A DNA stretch of 64,000 nucleotides, from NCBI GenBank assembly GCA_040219135.1, contig JAVJTA010000013.1:434001-498000 (forward strand), read 5' to 3'. The notes under the pieces are model-generated. The model saw only the letters and a list, made by a program, of their open reading frames with translations, did not search any database and was not told the origin of the DNA. The translations under genes were made by a program, and so were the position numbers. The DNA comes from UBA7803 sp040219135 (GTDB lineage Bacteria; Pseudomonadota; Gammaproteobacteria; Pseudomonadales; Azotimanducaceae). Of this stretch, positions 8,309 through 16,749 are shown one piece after another (within the stretch, counting starts at the first letter, position 1; each line of letters opens with the position of its first letter).

Positions 8309-8352
8309 GTGTACTCTTTCGGACTTGAAGGGTCCTGACGCCGGCCGCAATC

Positions 8353-8384
8353 GATGACCTCAGAGGTAGATGACCTCAGAGGTA
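8353..8384. repeat. 16-bp tandem duplication
   Basis: The 16-mer GATGACCTCAGAGGTA occurs twice head to tail (8353-8368 and 8369-8384) in the 221-bp gap between the terminator at 8276 and the next gene at 8446. Each copy contains the near-palindrome ACCTCAGAGGT, so it may be a doubled protein-binding site or a simple slippage duplication. Confidence 0.7.
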
Positions 8385-8445
8385 ATTGATGCCATTACCG
8401 CTGGGCGATAGGTTGGGGCCCACAGGAACGAGTCTGGAGGGGCGT

Positions 8446-8790
8446 ATGTTGGCGTTTCGGGTTCTGCTGGTGGCGATCTTCGTCGTGGTGTCCGCGTATA
8501 CGGCGGTCGTGGTCGCGAATCATGGCCTTGGGCTGCTTCCGGTGTTCTTCGGGGACATGGCGCAAATGGGCTGGCCGGGTCAGTTCAATCTGGATTTCAT
8601 GGGCTTTCTCCTGTTGTCGGGGCTCTGGCTCGCATGGCGTCACCAGTTTTCTCCGGTGGGTCTGGTGCTCGGTGTGCTCGGATTCTTCCTCGGCGCGCCG
8701 TTTCTGTGCCTGTACCTGTTCTTCGCGAGCTTCGCGGTCGACGGCGATGTTCGGGTGCTGTTTCTCGGCCCCGCCAGAGCGAGCGCCTGA
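8446..8790 (+). CDS. small integral membrane protein
   Basis: A 114-residue protein from ATG 8446, preceded by TGGAGGGG. Seen: three hydrophobic helices (about residues 2-24, 48-66 and 75-100) and the phrase QFNLDFMGFLLLSGLWLAWRHQFSP, with a short polar tail. The pattern resembles small DUF2834-type membrane proteins, but I cannot assign the family firmly. It ends 16 bp before the likely start of the DUF2784 gene, so the two are probably cotranscribed. Confidence 0.6.
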   Translation: MLAFRVLLVAIFVVVSAYTAVVVANHGLGLLPVFFGDMAQMGWPGQFNLDFMGFLLLSGLWLAWRHQFSPVGLVLGVLGFFLGAPFLCLYLFFASFAVDGDVRVLFLGPARASA

Positions 8791-8806
8791 GGCCGGACGA
8801 GGTCCT

Positions 8807-9193
8807 TTGGCGACCGTCGGCGTTGGTCCTCGACTGGCGGCTGCCGCCGCGGACGCGGTCCTGATCTGCCATGCGCTGGTAGCGTCGTTCGCCGTGTTCG
8901 GCGCTTTCGTCGTGTTCGCCCATCCCTGGACTGCCGCCGCGCACCTGCCGATCGTCGTCTGGTCCTCGGTCGTGAACCTGGCGCACTGGACCTGCCCGCT
9001 CACCCCGCTCGAGCGGACGCTGCGGCGCCGAGCGGGACAACGCGCGTTCGAAGGCGGCTGGATCCAGCACTACCTCGAACCTCTGGTCCGGCCGCTCGGC
9101 ATGCCCCGCAGACTGGAGCTCGTGGCGGGGATTTCCGTGCTGGTGTGGAATGGGCTGCTCTACGGCGCGCTCGCTGTCTGGAGTGCTGGGTGA
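8807..9193 (+). CDS. DUF2784 membrane protein
   Basis: About 128 residues if it starts at TTG 8807, the start that best fits the family length; the frame is open much further upstream but overlaps the preceding gene there. Seen: the DUF2784 pattern of three membrane helices with HLPIVVWSSVVNLAHWTCPLTPLERTLRR split over residues 52-79, GGWIQHYLEPLVRPLG, and a last helix. Known: a conserved inner-membrane family without an assigned function. It follows another small membrane-protein gene. The start codon choice is the main uncertainty. Confidence 0.75.
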   Translation: MATVGVGPRLAAAAADAVLICHALVASFAVFGAFVVFAHPWTAAAHLPIVVWSSVVNLAHWTCPLTPLERTLRRRAGQRAFEGGWIQHYLEPLVRPLGMPRRLELVAGISVLVWNGLLYGALAVWSAG

Positions 9194-9273
9194 GCGGGGA
9201 TGGATAGGGGGCCGGATCCGCAAAGGGACGGGTCGACGTTCACGCTGCGCGCACGTGCGAACCTGCAGCCGTG

Positions 9274-9786
9274 TCAGTCGCCAGAGGCCACGTTCGGCCA
9301 CTTCTCCAGGTAGACCTGCAACAGCTCGATGAGGGTGCCGTCCGGATCCGCGCAGACCGCGATGTCGGCGAGACCGTCGTATCCCGTTTGTGGCGGCGTC
9401 AGGAACGGCACGCCCTGGGCAATGAGCCTCTCGTAGTCCTTGCGCAGGTTGCTGGTGGCGAGGCAGAGCCTCACCAGACCGACGTCTGCACTGGTCAGGG
9501 GCGATTGCCCCGCGGCGCCGGCAAGCTCCGTCAGGTCGATCTTCGGAAAGCCCCCGTCGAGCTGCATGATGCAGGCTCTTGCGCGGGTTCCGGCGCGCAG
9601 GCCGAGTGCGCGGGCGCTCGGTCCCGACAGCGCAGCGGGGCCGGGATCCATGGTGAGACCCAGGTAGGCGATGGCCGGAATGAACATCTCGAAGCCGAGC
9701 TTCTGGTAAAACTCGATGGAGCGTTCCAGGTTGCTGACGTTGATGTTGATGTGGCCCCAGACGAAGCGCGGCACGTGTTCCGCCAT
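9274..9786 (-). CDS. VOC (glyoxalase/dioxygenase-fold) protein
   Basis: A 170-residue protein from ATG 9786. Seen: VWGHININVSNLERSIEFYQKLGFEM at the start (split over residues 9-34), the hallmark of a vicinal oxygen chelate module with His as first metal ligand, and the second half with VRLCLATSNLRKDYERL and ending DPDGTLIELLQVY with the Glu metal ligand. Known: the fold serves isomerases, ring-cleavage dioxygenases and resistance proteins. Nearby LLM and ASCH genes give no decisive hint to its substrate. It is convergent with the DUF2784 gene. Confidence 0.8.
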   Translation of the reverse strand: MAEHVPRFVWGHININVSNLERSIEFYQKLGFEMFIPAIAYLGLTMDPGPAALSGPSARALGLRAGTRARACIMQLDGGFPKIDLTELAGAAGQSPLTSADVGLVRLCLATSNLRKDYERLIAQGVPFLTPPQTGYDGLADIAVCADPDGTLIELLQVYLEKWPNVASGD

Positions 9787-9851
9787 CGGTGTTTCCCATT
9801 GGTCCGGATCGGCAGTATAACCAGCCGACCATCGATGCCAGTTGATCCGGG

Positions 9852-10148
9852 ATGCAGTTTCTTCGACGTCTGCGTGGGCCGATCAGGAACGGGGAGATCA
9901 CCACCAGTCTTCGCATCTGGCAGCAGCCGCGCGTCAAGGCGGGCGGCCGCTACCGGCTGAGCGAGGGCGAAACGATCGGCTGGGTCGTCGTCGACCGGCT
10001 CAGCCGAATCGACTTTGACGACATCACGCCGCGGCTCGCCCGGGAGTCCGGCTTCGCCGGGGTGGCGGATCTGCTGAAAACCGCGAAGCACGGTTCCGGT
10101 GAGCAGGTCTTCCTGGTGGAGTTTCACTACGAGCCCGGCGACACGTAG
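9852..10148 (+). CDS. ASCH domain protein
   Basis: A 98-residue protein from ATG 9852. Seen: the compact beta-barrel pattern of ASCH (PUA-like) proteins: IRNGEITTSLRIWQQPRVKAGGRYRL (split over residues 12-37), then IGWVVVDRLSRIDFDDIT and GEQVFLVEFHY. Known: ASCH domains bind RNA or nucleosides, and some, such as YqfB, hydrolyse N4-acetylcytidine. The single domain here is complete. It is divergent from the VOC gene (65 bp) and convergent with the LLM oxidoreductase gene. Confidence 0.8.
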   Translation: MQFLRRLRGPIRNGEITTSLRIWQQPRVKAGGRYRLSEGETIGWVVVDRLSRIDFDDITPRLARESGFAGVADLLKTAKHGSGEQVFLVEFHYEPGDT

Positions 10149-10178
10149 CCGTGCCACCGGGGCGATCAGTTCCCTGGA

Positions 10179-11417
10179 TCAGCGCTCCACGGGCGCCGAG
10201 GTCGGTCGGCCCACGGCTCCGGCCACCATGTTGCGCTCCTCCCGGGTGGAAGGCAGCGTCGGCTTGCGGCCGCGGGTGACGTTGAACGGTTCCGTGTCGA
10301 TGTCTTCGAGCACGGTCTCTCCGGCCAGCACCGAGCGCTTCCAGGCCTGGTGCTCGTCCTCGCGGGCGTGGAATTCCGGCATCACCTCTTCGGCGAACAG
10401 CTTGAGGCTTGCGCAGATGTCCTGGTGGGTGTTCTTGCCCGCCTGATTGAGCAGGATCACCTGGTCGACGTTGGCGGCTTCGAGTTCCGCGAGGCGCTCG
10501 CGGATGGTCTCCGGGGAGCCGATCAGCTCGGACCCGCTGCGCTTCTGGCCCGCCGGCGTCTGCTTCCATTCCAGATAGCGTTCCCAGAAGTTCACGGTGC
10601 CGGGCTCGAACGGACCCTCCTTGTTGTAGAGCTGCAGAGCGAACTGGAAGAAGGTCCAGCCGTCGGCCTTCTCCCAGGCTTCCTCGTCGGTCTCGCAGCA
10701 CATGAAGCCACCGACGACGGCGATGTTCGGGTTGGCCTGGTAGTCGCAGAGCTTCTCCTGATCGCGGATGAAGGTGTTGTAGTAGGCGTGCACCCAGGCT
10801 TTGGCGGAATTGAGATCGGCGAACTTGAAGCACAGGGCGCCCATGCCGCGGTGCGCCGAATATTTGATGGTGTCGAGCTGGGAGCAGGCCACCCACAGCG
10901 GCGGGTGCGGCTTCTGCAGCGGCTTCGGCAGCACGGCGCGCAGGGGGAACTTGAAGTACTCGCCGTCGTACTCCCAGCCATGGTTCCAGAACATCGGCAG
11001 CGTCGCCCGCACCGCGTCCTCCCAGACGTCGCGTTTGTCGCGGAAGCGCAGGTTGAACGGATGCAGTTCGGTGACCGACGAGCCCTCGCCGAGGCCCATC
11101 TCGACCCGGCCGTCGGAGACCAGATCCAGCGTCGCCACCTTTTCCGCCACCCGGGCCGGATGGTTGGTGGTGAGCTGAATGATGCCGTGGCCGAGGCGGA
11201 TGTTCTTGGTGCGCTGGCTGGCCGCGCCGAGAAACACTTCCGGTGCGGAGGAGTGGGAGTACTCCTCGAGGAAGTGGTGCTCCACTTCCCAGGCGTAGTC
11301 GAAGCCCAGCTTGTCCGCCAGCTCGATCTGATCCAGTGACTCCTTGAACAGCTTGTGTTCGCTCTGCTCGTTCCAGTCGCGCGGTAGCTGGTGTTCGTAG
11401 AAGATGCCGAACTTCAT
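10179..11417 (-). CDS. LLM class flavin-dependent oxidoreductase
   Basis: A 412-residue luciferase-like monooxygenase from ATG 11417. Seen: MKFGIFYEHQLPRDW, the first strand with active-site region; EVEHHFLEEYSHSS around residue 44; RLGHGIIQLTTNHPARVAEKVA around residues 73-96; DGRVEMGLGEGSS; and a C-terminal region including ELIGSPETIRERLAEL. Known: these TIM-barrel enzymes use reduced FMN (or F420) to oxidise aldehydes, alkanes or other hydrophobic substrates. The 412 residues are longer than the minimal fold (about 330-350) because of a C-terminal extension. It is divergent from the M28 peptidase gene. The substrate is unknown. Confidence 0.88.
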   Translation of the reverse strand: MKFGIFYEHQLPRDWNEQSEHKLFKESLDQIELADKLGFDYAWEVEHHFLEEYSHSSAPEVFLGAASQRTKNIRLGHGIIQLTTNHPARVAEKVATLDLVSDGRVEMGLGEGSSVTELHPFNLRFRDKRDVWEDAVRATLPMFWNHGWEYDGEYFKFPLRAVLPKPLQKPHPPLWVACSQLDTIKYSAHRGMGALCFKFADLNSAKAWVHAYYNTFIRDQEKLCDYQANPNIAVVGGFMCCETDEEAWEKADGWTFFQFALQLYNKEGPFEPGTVNFWERYLEWKQTPAGQKRSGSELIGSPETIRERLAELEAANVDQVILLNQAGKNTHQDICASLKLFAEEVMPEFHAREDEHQAWKRSVLAGETVLEDIDTEPFNVTRGRKPTLPSTREERNMVAGAVGRPTSAPVER

Positions 11418-11560
11418 GCCTCTCTCCCTTCTCGATGCATGTCTTCGCCCCAGTGTTGCACAACTGGGAACCGGGAGAAAAGCAGTCGGCCACTGCGTTG
11501 CTCTGGGTCAGCGGGCCGGATTCGGGTACGGTTGGTGCCAGTTCGACATCGCGAGGACCC

Positions 11561-12994
11561 ATGCCGCATCTGCGCCTTCCGGCAGCGCTTCTGCTGTTGA
11601 TCTGCTCCGCCGTGACCGCCGCGGAGGCGGTTCCGCCCGCGTTCACTGAAGATTCCCGCGAAATGGCGCGGATGCTGGCGGGCCGGGCGCTCGAGAGCGA
11701 CCTGGCGTACGAGATCACGCGTGAGCTCACCACCGAAGTGGGGCCCCGGCTGGCCGGTACCGGGCAGGAAGCCCGGGCCCGGGACTGGGCCGTCGGCACC
11801 CTCGACGGGCTGCGATTCGCCAACGTCCGGGTCGAACCGTTCCCGCTCACGCTGTGGACCCGAGGCGGGTCCGTGCACGAGGAAGCCGCCATCGTCACGC
11901 CTTATCCGCAACCGCTCTTCGCCACCTCGCTCGGCGGTGCCGGCGGCACGCCCCCGGAAGGGATCGAGGCGGAAATTACCTTCTTCGCCAGCTTCGACGA
12001 TCTGCTCGCCGCCGAGACCGGCGAGGACGCCCTGGCCGGCAAGGTGGTGTTCGTCAACGACCGGATGACGGCGACGCGCACCGGCGAGGGTTACGGCTGG
12101 GCGAATCGCAAGCGCCGGACGGCGTGGCTCGAAGCCGAGAACCGGGGCGCGGCGGCGCTGCTGATCCGGTCGGTGGGTACCTCCAGCCACCGCTTTCCCC
12201 ATACCGGCATGATGGGGTTTCCCGAGGGACGCCGGGCGCGCATTCCCGCCCTGGCCGTGTCCGCACCGGACGCGGATCAGATCGAGCGCATCCACCAGCG
12301 CGGTGAGACTGTGCGGGTGCGGGTGCGCACTGAGGCCGACTGGCGGGCGGAGGTCACCAGCGGCAACGTCATCGCGGAGATTCCGGGCGCGGGTGCGCCC
12401 GACGAGATCGTCATCATCGGCGCCCACCTGGACAGCTGGGACCTCGGCACCGGCGCTCTCGATGACGGCGCCGGCGTCGGCATCGTCACCGCGGCCGCCA
12501 AGCTGATTCGTGACCTGCCGCGGCGGCCGCGGCGGACCGTGCGCCTGGTGCTGTTCGGCGCCGAGGAGGTGGGCCTGGTCGGTGCTCGTGCCTATGCCGA
12601 AGCCCGCCTCGCCGATGGCACCCTGGCAGACCACGTGCTCGGCTCGGAGTCCGATTTCGGCGCGCGCCGGGTCTGGCGGTTGAGTTCCAACGTCGCGCCC
12701 CACGCCTTGCCGTTCGTCGAGGCGCTGCAACGGGAGCTCGCGTTCCTCGGCATCATCCGGGGCGGCAACGACAGCGGTGGTGGGCCCGACATGATTCCAC
12801 TGCAGGCGGCCGGCATGCCGGTGATGCGTCTGGATCAGAACGGCGAGGACTACTTCGATTTCCACCACACGCCGGACGACACCTTCGACAAGATCGATGC
12901 CGAGGAGATGGCTCAGAATGTGGCCGCCTGGGCCATGTTCGTGTGGCTGGTGGCGGACAGCGACCAGGATTTCCGGCCGCCGGCTGCGCCCTGA
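11561..12994 (+). CDS. secreted M28-family metallopeptidase
   Basis: A 477-residue exported peptidase. The ATG at 11561 begins a good signal peptide (residues 1-23); the longer open frame from 11435 is not needed. Seen: a PA-type inserted region in the first half, then the M28 zinc-site motifs HLDSWD (about residue 288), DDGAG (about 299), GAEEVGLVG (about 335), the Asp in SESDFGA and the final His in FDFHHTPDD. All five classic ligands appear to be present. The layout resembles plasma glutamate carboxypeptidase (carboxypeptidase Q). Inferred: removes N-terminal or C-terminal residues from peptides in the periplasm. It is convergent with the Bcp peroxiredoxin gene. Confidence 0.9.
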   Translation: MPHLRLPAALLLLICSAVTAAEAVPPAFTEDSREMARMLAGRALESDLAYEITRELTTEVGPRLAGTGQEARARDWAVGTLDGLRFANVRVEPFPLTLWTRGGSVHEEAAIVTPYPQPLFATSLGGAGGTPPEGIEAEITFFASFDDLLAAETGEDALAGKVVFVNDRMTATRTGEGYGWANRKRRTAWLEAENRGAAALLIRSVGTSSHRFPHTGMMGFPEGRRARIPALAVSAPDADQIERIHQRGETVRVRVRTEADWRAEVTSGNVIAEIPGAGAPDEIVIIGAHLDSWDLGTGALDDGAGVGIVTAAAKLIRDLPRRPRRTVRLVLFGAEEVGLVGARAYAEARLADGTLADHVLGSESDFGARRVWRLSSNVAPHALPFVEALQRELAFLGIIRGGNDSGGGPDMIPLQAAGMPVMRLDQNGEDYFDFHHTPDDTFDKIDAEEMAQNVAAWAMFVWLVADSDQDFRPPAAP

Positions 12995-13039
12995 CGGCGT
13001 GCCTGGGGCCACACCCCGACGGCCTCCGCCTGTGGCGGT

Positions 13040-13507
13040 TCAGCCGGCTTTCAGGACCTCGAGCACCTTTTCCGGGTGGGTCTCGGCTTTGGCAACCCGC
13101 TTCCAGTGCTTTTTCACCTTGCCGTCCGGACCGACGATCACCGTGGAACGGATCACGCCCATGGTCTTCTTGCCGTACATGTTCTTTTCGCCCCAGGCGC
13201 CGTATTTCTCCATCACCGACTTCTCCGGGTCGGACAGCAGGGTGAACGGCAGCTTGTACTTGGCGGCGAATTTGGTGTGGCTGGCGCCGTCGTCCGGAGA
13301 GACCCCGAGCACCACGGTGCCGGTCTTCTGGATGTCCTTCCACAGGTCGCGGAAGCCGCAGGCTTCTTTAGTGCAGCCGGGCGTGTCGTCCTTGGGGTAG
13401 AAGTAGACGACCACAGTCCTGCCTTTGAAATCCTTCAGCGCCACCTTGTTGCCGGTGGCGTCTTTCAGGGTGAATGCGGGGGCGGCTTTGCCCTCTTCGA
13501 TGGCCAT
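13040..13507 (-). CDS. bcp: thioredoxin-dependent thiol peroxidase (Bcp/PrxQ)
   Basis: A 155-residue peroxiredoxin from ATG 13507 (MAIEEGK...). Seen: FYPKDDTPGCTKEACGFRD, with the peroxidatic Cys and a second Cys five residues later, the arrangement of the alpha-type PrxQ class with an intramolecular disulfide. It reduces hydrogen peroxide and organic hydroperoxides with electrons from thioredoxin. The length is normal for the family. The open frame continues upstream but begins beyond a spacer that is shared with the divergent amidohydrolase gene, so the short start is preferred. Confidence 0.9.
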   Translation of the reverse strand: MAIEEGKAAPAFTLKDATGNKVALKDFKGRTVVVYFYPKDDTPGCTKEACGFRDLWKDIQKTGTVVLGVSPDDGASHTKFAAKYKLPFTLLSDPEKSVMEKYGAWGEKNMYGKKTMGVIRSTVIVGPDGKVKKHWKRVAKAETHPEKVLEVLKAG

Positions 13508-13643
13508 GGATGGTGCTCCTGAGGTCGGTTGCTGGCAGGCGAGGAACGCTAGCAGAGCCGTCGTGAAGGATCCATGACGGTGACAGGCCGGGACCGGTGG
13601 TGCTACTTTCGGGCGCGTATCCGAGGGGAGAGGGACGCCAGGC

Positions 13644-14762
13644 ATGGACTATCCGGTCATATCCGCGGACTCGCACATCACCGAGCACCCGGACACCTAC
13701 CGCAACTACATCGACGCCGCCTGGCGCGACAAGGCGCCGCGCATGGTCGACGGCGGCGAACGCGGTGATCTGTTCGTCATCGATGGCATGGACCGGCCCA
13801 TTGCCATGGGCCTGGTGGCGGCGGCGGGCAAGCCGCCGGAGGAGATCACCACCGACGGCGTGAAGTTCGAGTCCCTGCACCGGGGCGGTTGGGATCCGGT
13901 GGCGCGGCTGGCGGATCAGGACCGCGACGGCGTGGCAGCCGAGGTCATCTACCCCACCGTCGGCATGATGCTCTGTAATCACCGCGACTTCGATTACAAG
14001 AAGGCCTGCTTCGACGCCTACAACCGCTGGATCGCCGAGTATTGCGCGACGAGCCCGGCGCGTCTGCTCGGCTGCGGGCAGACGGCCATGCGCACGCCCG
14101 AGGAGGGCGCGGCCGACCTCCGCCGCATCCAGGCCCTGAGGCTGCGCGGGGTGATGATGCCGGGCAACCCGCAGCACGAGGACTACGACTCTGAGATCTA
14201 CAACCCGGTCTGGGAGACCGCCATAGAACTCGGGCTGCCGCTGTCGTTCCACATTCTCACCACCAGCGGCGACGGCCGGGTGCGAGGACCGCGCATCAAC
14301 AGCTTCCTCTCCATCATCCGCGGCAATCAGGACATCATGGGCACGCTGATCTTCGGCGGTGTCTTCCAGCGCTATCCTGAGCTGCGCGTGGTCTGCGTGG
14401 AGGCGGACGCCGGCTGGGTGCCGCACTACATGTACCGCATGGATCACGCCTACAAGCGCCACCGCAACTGGCTGGCCCCGGGGGTCACGCTGGAGAAGCT
14501 GCCGTCGGAGTACTTCGCCGAGCACATCTACACCACGTTCCAGGACGACTGGGTGGCGTTCAAGATGGCCAACGAGATGAACTGGCGCCGGCTGCTCTGG
14601 GCGAGCGACTTTCCCCACAGCGATTCTACCTGGCCCTGGTCCCAGCAGGTCATCGCCGAGCAGACGGCGCATCTCACGGCGGAGCAGAAGCGGGCCATTC
14701 TCTGCGGCAACGTGGCGGACCTCTACGCAATCGACGTGACGACGCTCCAGGAGGCCGCATGA
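13644..14762 (+). CDS. amidohydrolase-2 family metal-dependent hydrolase
   Basis: A 372-residue protein from ATG 13644. Seen: the opening VISADSHITEHPD with the D-x-H pair typical of the PF04909 family; LPLSFHILTTSGDG with the next His near residue 207; a conserved GGVFQRYPELRVVCVEADAGWVPHYMYRMDHA region (spread over residues 237-270); and WASDFPHSDSTWPWS near residue 318 with the Asp metal ligand. Known: these TIM-barrel enzymes hydrolyse amides or decarboxylate aromatic and related acids. It heads an operon: its stop overlaps the ThDP enzyme's start (ATGA at 14759). That coupling suggests a shared pathway, perhaps carboxylate degradation. Confidence 0.88.
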   Translation: MDYPVISADSHITEHPDTYRNYIDAAWRDKAPRMVDGGERGDLFVIDGMDRPIAMGLVAAAGKPPEEITTDGVKFESLHRGGWDPVARLADQDRDGVAAEVIYPTVGMMLCNHRDFDYKKACFDAYNRWIAEYCATSPARLLGCGQTAMRTPEEGAADLRRIQALRLRGVMMPGNPQHEDYDSEIYNPVWETAIELGLPLSFHILTTSGDGRVRGPRINSFLSIIRGNQDIMGTLIFGGVFQRYPELRVVCVEADAGWVPHYMYRMDHAYKRHRNWLAPGVTLEKLPSEYFAEHIYTTFQDDWVAFKMANEMNWRRLLWASDFPHSDSTWPWSQQVIAEQTAHLTAEQKRAILCGNVADLYAIDVTTLQEAA

Positions 14763-16414
14763 CCACCACCCCGTTTACCGGCGCCGACGTGGTAGCCCAG
14801 GCGCTCGCCCAGATGGGCGTGCGCCACGTGTTCGCCATCGTCAGCATCCACAACATGCCGCTGCTCGACGCCATCAACCGCCTTGGTGAGACCCGCATCG
14901 TCGACGTCCGCCACGAGCAGGCCGGCACCCACGCGGCGGACGGCTATGCCCGGGCGACCGGACACCTGGGCGTGATGATCGCCAGCACGGGCCCCGGCAC
15001 CAGCAACTGCGTGACCGGTCTCTACGAGGCCCAGTACGCATCGTCCCGGGTGCTGCTGATCACCGGCCAGGCGGAAACCGGTTTCTACGGCAAGGGCATG
15101 GGTTACGTGCACGAGGCCGAAGGCCAGCTGCCCATGCTGCGCAGCGTCTGCCGGCGGGTGGAAAGCCCGCGCCACGTCAGCCGGCTGGGGCCCGCGCTGG
15201 CGGCGGTGGTGGCGGACATCCACGCCGGCCGCGGCGCCCCGGGCGCCATCGAGATTCCCATCGACCTGCAGTACGCCGAGGCGGAGCCGGTGAGCTTCAC
15301 GCCGCCGCACCCGCCGGAGCATCACCCCGAAGCGAAAGCGCTGGAACAGGTGGTGCAACGGCTCGGGTCCGCACGGCGGCGCATCATTGTCGCCGGCGGC
15401 GGCGTGGTGGCCGCCGGCGGCAGCGAGGCGCTGAAGCGACTGGCGGAAACCCTCGACGCGCCGGTGCTGACCTCGCCCGGGGGCCGCGGCGCCCTCTCCG
15501 AAGAGCATCCGCTGTGCATCGGCAACTACTACAGCAGCGCCGGCATGTACCAGGCGGTGCGGGACGCGGACCTGACGCTCGCCATCGGCACCCGCTTCGC
15601 CGTCGGCGTGGACGGTCAGGGCGCGCGCTTCAAACCGCCGGGCGATCTGGTGCAGATCGACATCGACGCCGCCATGATCGGCCGCACCCACCGCGCCGAC
15701 CTGGGGCTGGCCGCGGATGCGCGGCTGGCGCTGGAGGCCATCAACGAGGCGCTCGTCGACGTCTCGGGCAACGACGCCCAGTTCAACCACACGGTGCTGG
15801 AAGCCCGGGACGGGGTTCGCGGCGCCATGCGTCGGCGTCTCGGCGACGACTATCCGCGGGTCATGGACGCCATGCGCGAACGCCTGCCCCGGGACGGCGT
15901 GTTCGTGCGCGACCAGACCATCGCGGCCTACAACTTCGGCAACCAGCTGTTTCCGATCTACGAACCGCGCAGCACCATGAACCCGGTGTCCGGCGCCATC
16001 GGCCCGGGTTTTCCCATGGCGGTGGGGGCGGCGGTCGGGACCGGGCGGCAGACCCTGCTGATCCACGGTGACGGCGGCTTCATGTTCCACGCCACCGAAC
16101 TCGCCACCTGCGCCCAGTACCAGGTGCCGCTGGTGATCGTAGTGTTCAACGACGGCGGCTACGGCGTGCTGCGCTGGCTGCAGGACACCCGCTTCGGGCG
16201 CATCAACGAGACCGACCTCGGCAAGGTGAACTTCGCGGCCATGGCCGAAAGCATGGGGGTGCCCGGCTGCCGGGTGGCGAGCGTGGCCGAGTTCGAGGAA
16301 GCCCTGGACGTGGGCATGGCGGCACCCGGTCCGTACCTCATCGACGTGGACATGGAACACTTCGCGCCCATGGAGATCTCGATCATGCCGAAGAAGCGCA
16401 CGCCGGCGGCATGA
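14759..16414 (+). CDS. thiamine-diphosphate enzyme (acetolactate synthase-like)
   Basis: A 551-residue protein of the acetolactate synthase/benzoylformate decarboxylase class. Seen: the catalytic Glu in DVRHEQAGTHAADGYAR (E53); the central domain starting RRRIIVAGGGVVAAGG near residue 206; and the ThDP-Mg motif HGDGGFMFHATEL near residue 436 through VFNDGGYG. The final part is LIDVDMEHFAPMEISI. Known: such enzymes decarboxylate 2-keto acids or join or split acyl groups, for example oxalyl-CoA or 2-hydroxyacyl-CoA lyase reactions. It sits between amidohydrolase and a GIY-YIG-like gene with ATGA overlaps on both sides. No regulatory (IlvN) partner is present, so biosynthetic acetolactate synthase is unlikely. 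Confidence 0.88.
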   Translation: MTTTPFTGADVVAQALAQMGVRHVFAIVSIHNMPLLDAINRLGETRIVDVRHEQAGTHAADGYARATGHLGVMIASTGPGTSNCVTGLYEAQYASSRVLLITGQAETGFYGKGMGYVHEAEGQLPMLRSVCRRVESPRHVSRLGPALAAVVADIHAGRGAPGAIEIPIDLQYAEAEPVSFTPPHPPEHHPEAKALEQVVQRLGSARRRIIVAGGGVVAAGGSEALKRLAETLDAPVLTSPGGRGALSEEHPLCIGNYYSSAGMYQAVRDADLTLAIGTRFAVGVDGQGARFKPPGDLVQIDIDAAMIGRTHRADLGLAADARLALEAINEALVDVSGNDAQFNHTVLEARDGVRGAMRRRLGDDYPRVMDAMRERLPRDGVFVRDQTIAAYNFGNQLFPIYEPRSTMNPVSGAIGPGFPMAVGAAVGTGRQTLLIHGDGGFMFHATELATCAQYQVPLVIVVFNDGGYGVLRWLQDTRFGRINETDLGKVNFAAMAESMGVPGCRVASVAEFEEALDVGMAAPGPYLIDVDMEHFAPMEISIMPKKRTPAA

Positions 16415-16746
16415 GTCTGACCCTCGACAAGCCCTGGCGGTCGCGCCGGGAACCGCCGGGTGATCTGGACGCGCTGCCGGGTCACATGGGGGTGTTCGAA
16501 CTCGGCGACGCCGCCGGCGGCGTGCTCTTCGTCGGCTACGCCGGCGGCCGCAGCCGATTTGGTCTGCGCGGCGAGATCGCGGCGGCGCTGGAACGGCTGC
16601 CGGCGGCAACGGCGTTCCGCTACGAGGTCACCACGTCCTATCTGACCCGTTATCAGGAGCTGCTGATGGTCCACCGAGCCGCGACCGGCGAGCTGCCGCC
16701 GGACAACGCGCCCATGCCCGGTCTCGGCCGGTTGAGCCCGGGCTGA
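16411..16746 (+). CDS. GIY-YIG-like small protein
   Basis: A 111-residue protein coupled by ATGA (16411-16414) to the ThDP gene and followed only 3 bp later by an acyl-CoA dehydrogenase. Seen: GVFELGDAAGGVLFVGYAGG near residues 27-46 resembles the first two strands of the GIY-YIG fold (G-x-F ... F-x-G), with a nearby Arg and a later YQELLMVHRA where the family has its metal-binding Glu. The tail LPPDNAP resembles the family's closing motif. The canonical tyrosines are replaced by Phe, so nuclease activity is doubtful. Inferred: a small accessory protein for the operon's CoA or ThDP chemistry; function unknown. Confidence 0.6.
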   Translation: MSLTLDKPWRSRREPPGDLDALPGHMGVFELGDAAGGVLFVGYAGGRSRFGLRGEIAAALERLPAATAFRYEVTTSYLTRYQELLMVHRAATGELPPDNAPMPGLGRLSPG

Positions 16747-16749
16747 GCG

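Noticed and set aside
10024..11898. 624-codon minus-strand frame over the LLM gene
   Set aside because: It is in another frame to the clear LLM protein and contains no recognised domain.
14759..16414. Biosynthetic acetolactate synthase (ilvB/ilvI)
   Set aside because: No regulatory subunit or ilv genes are nearby, and the operon context is catabolic.
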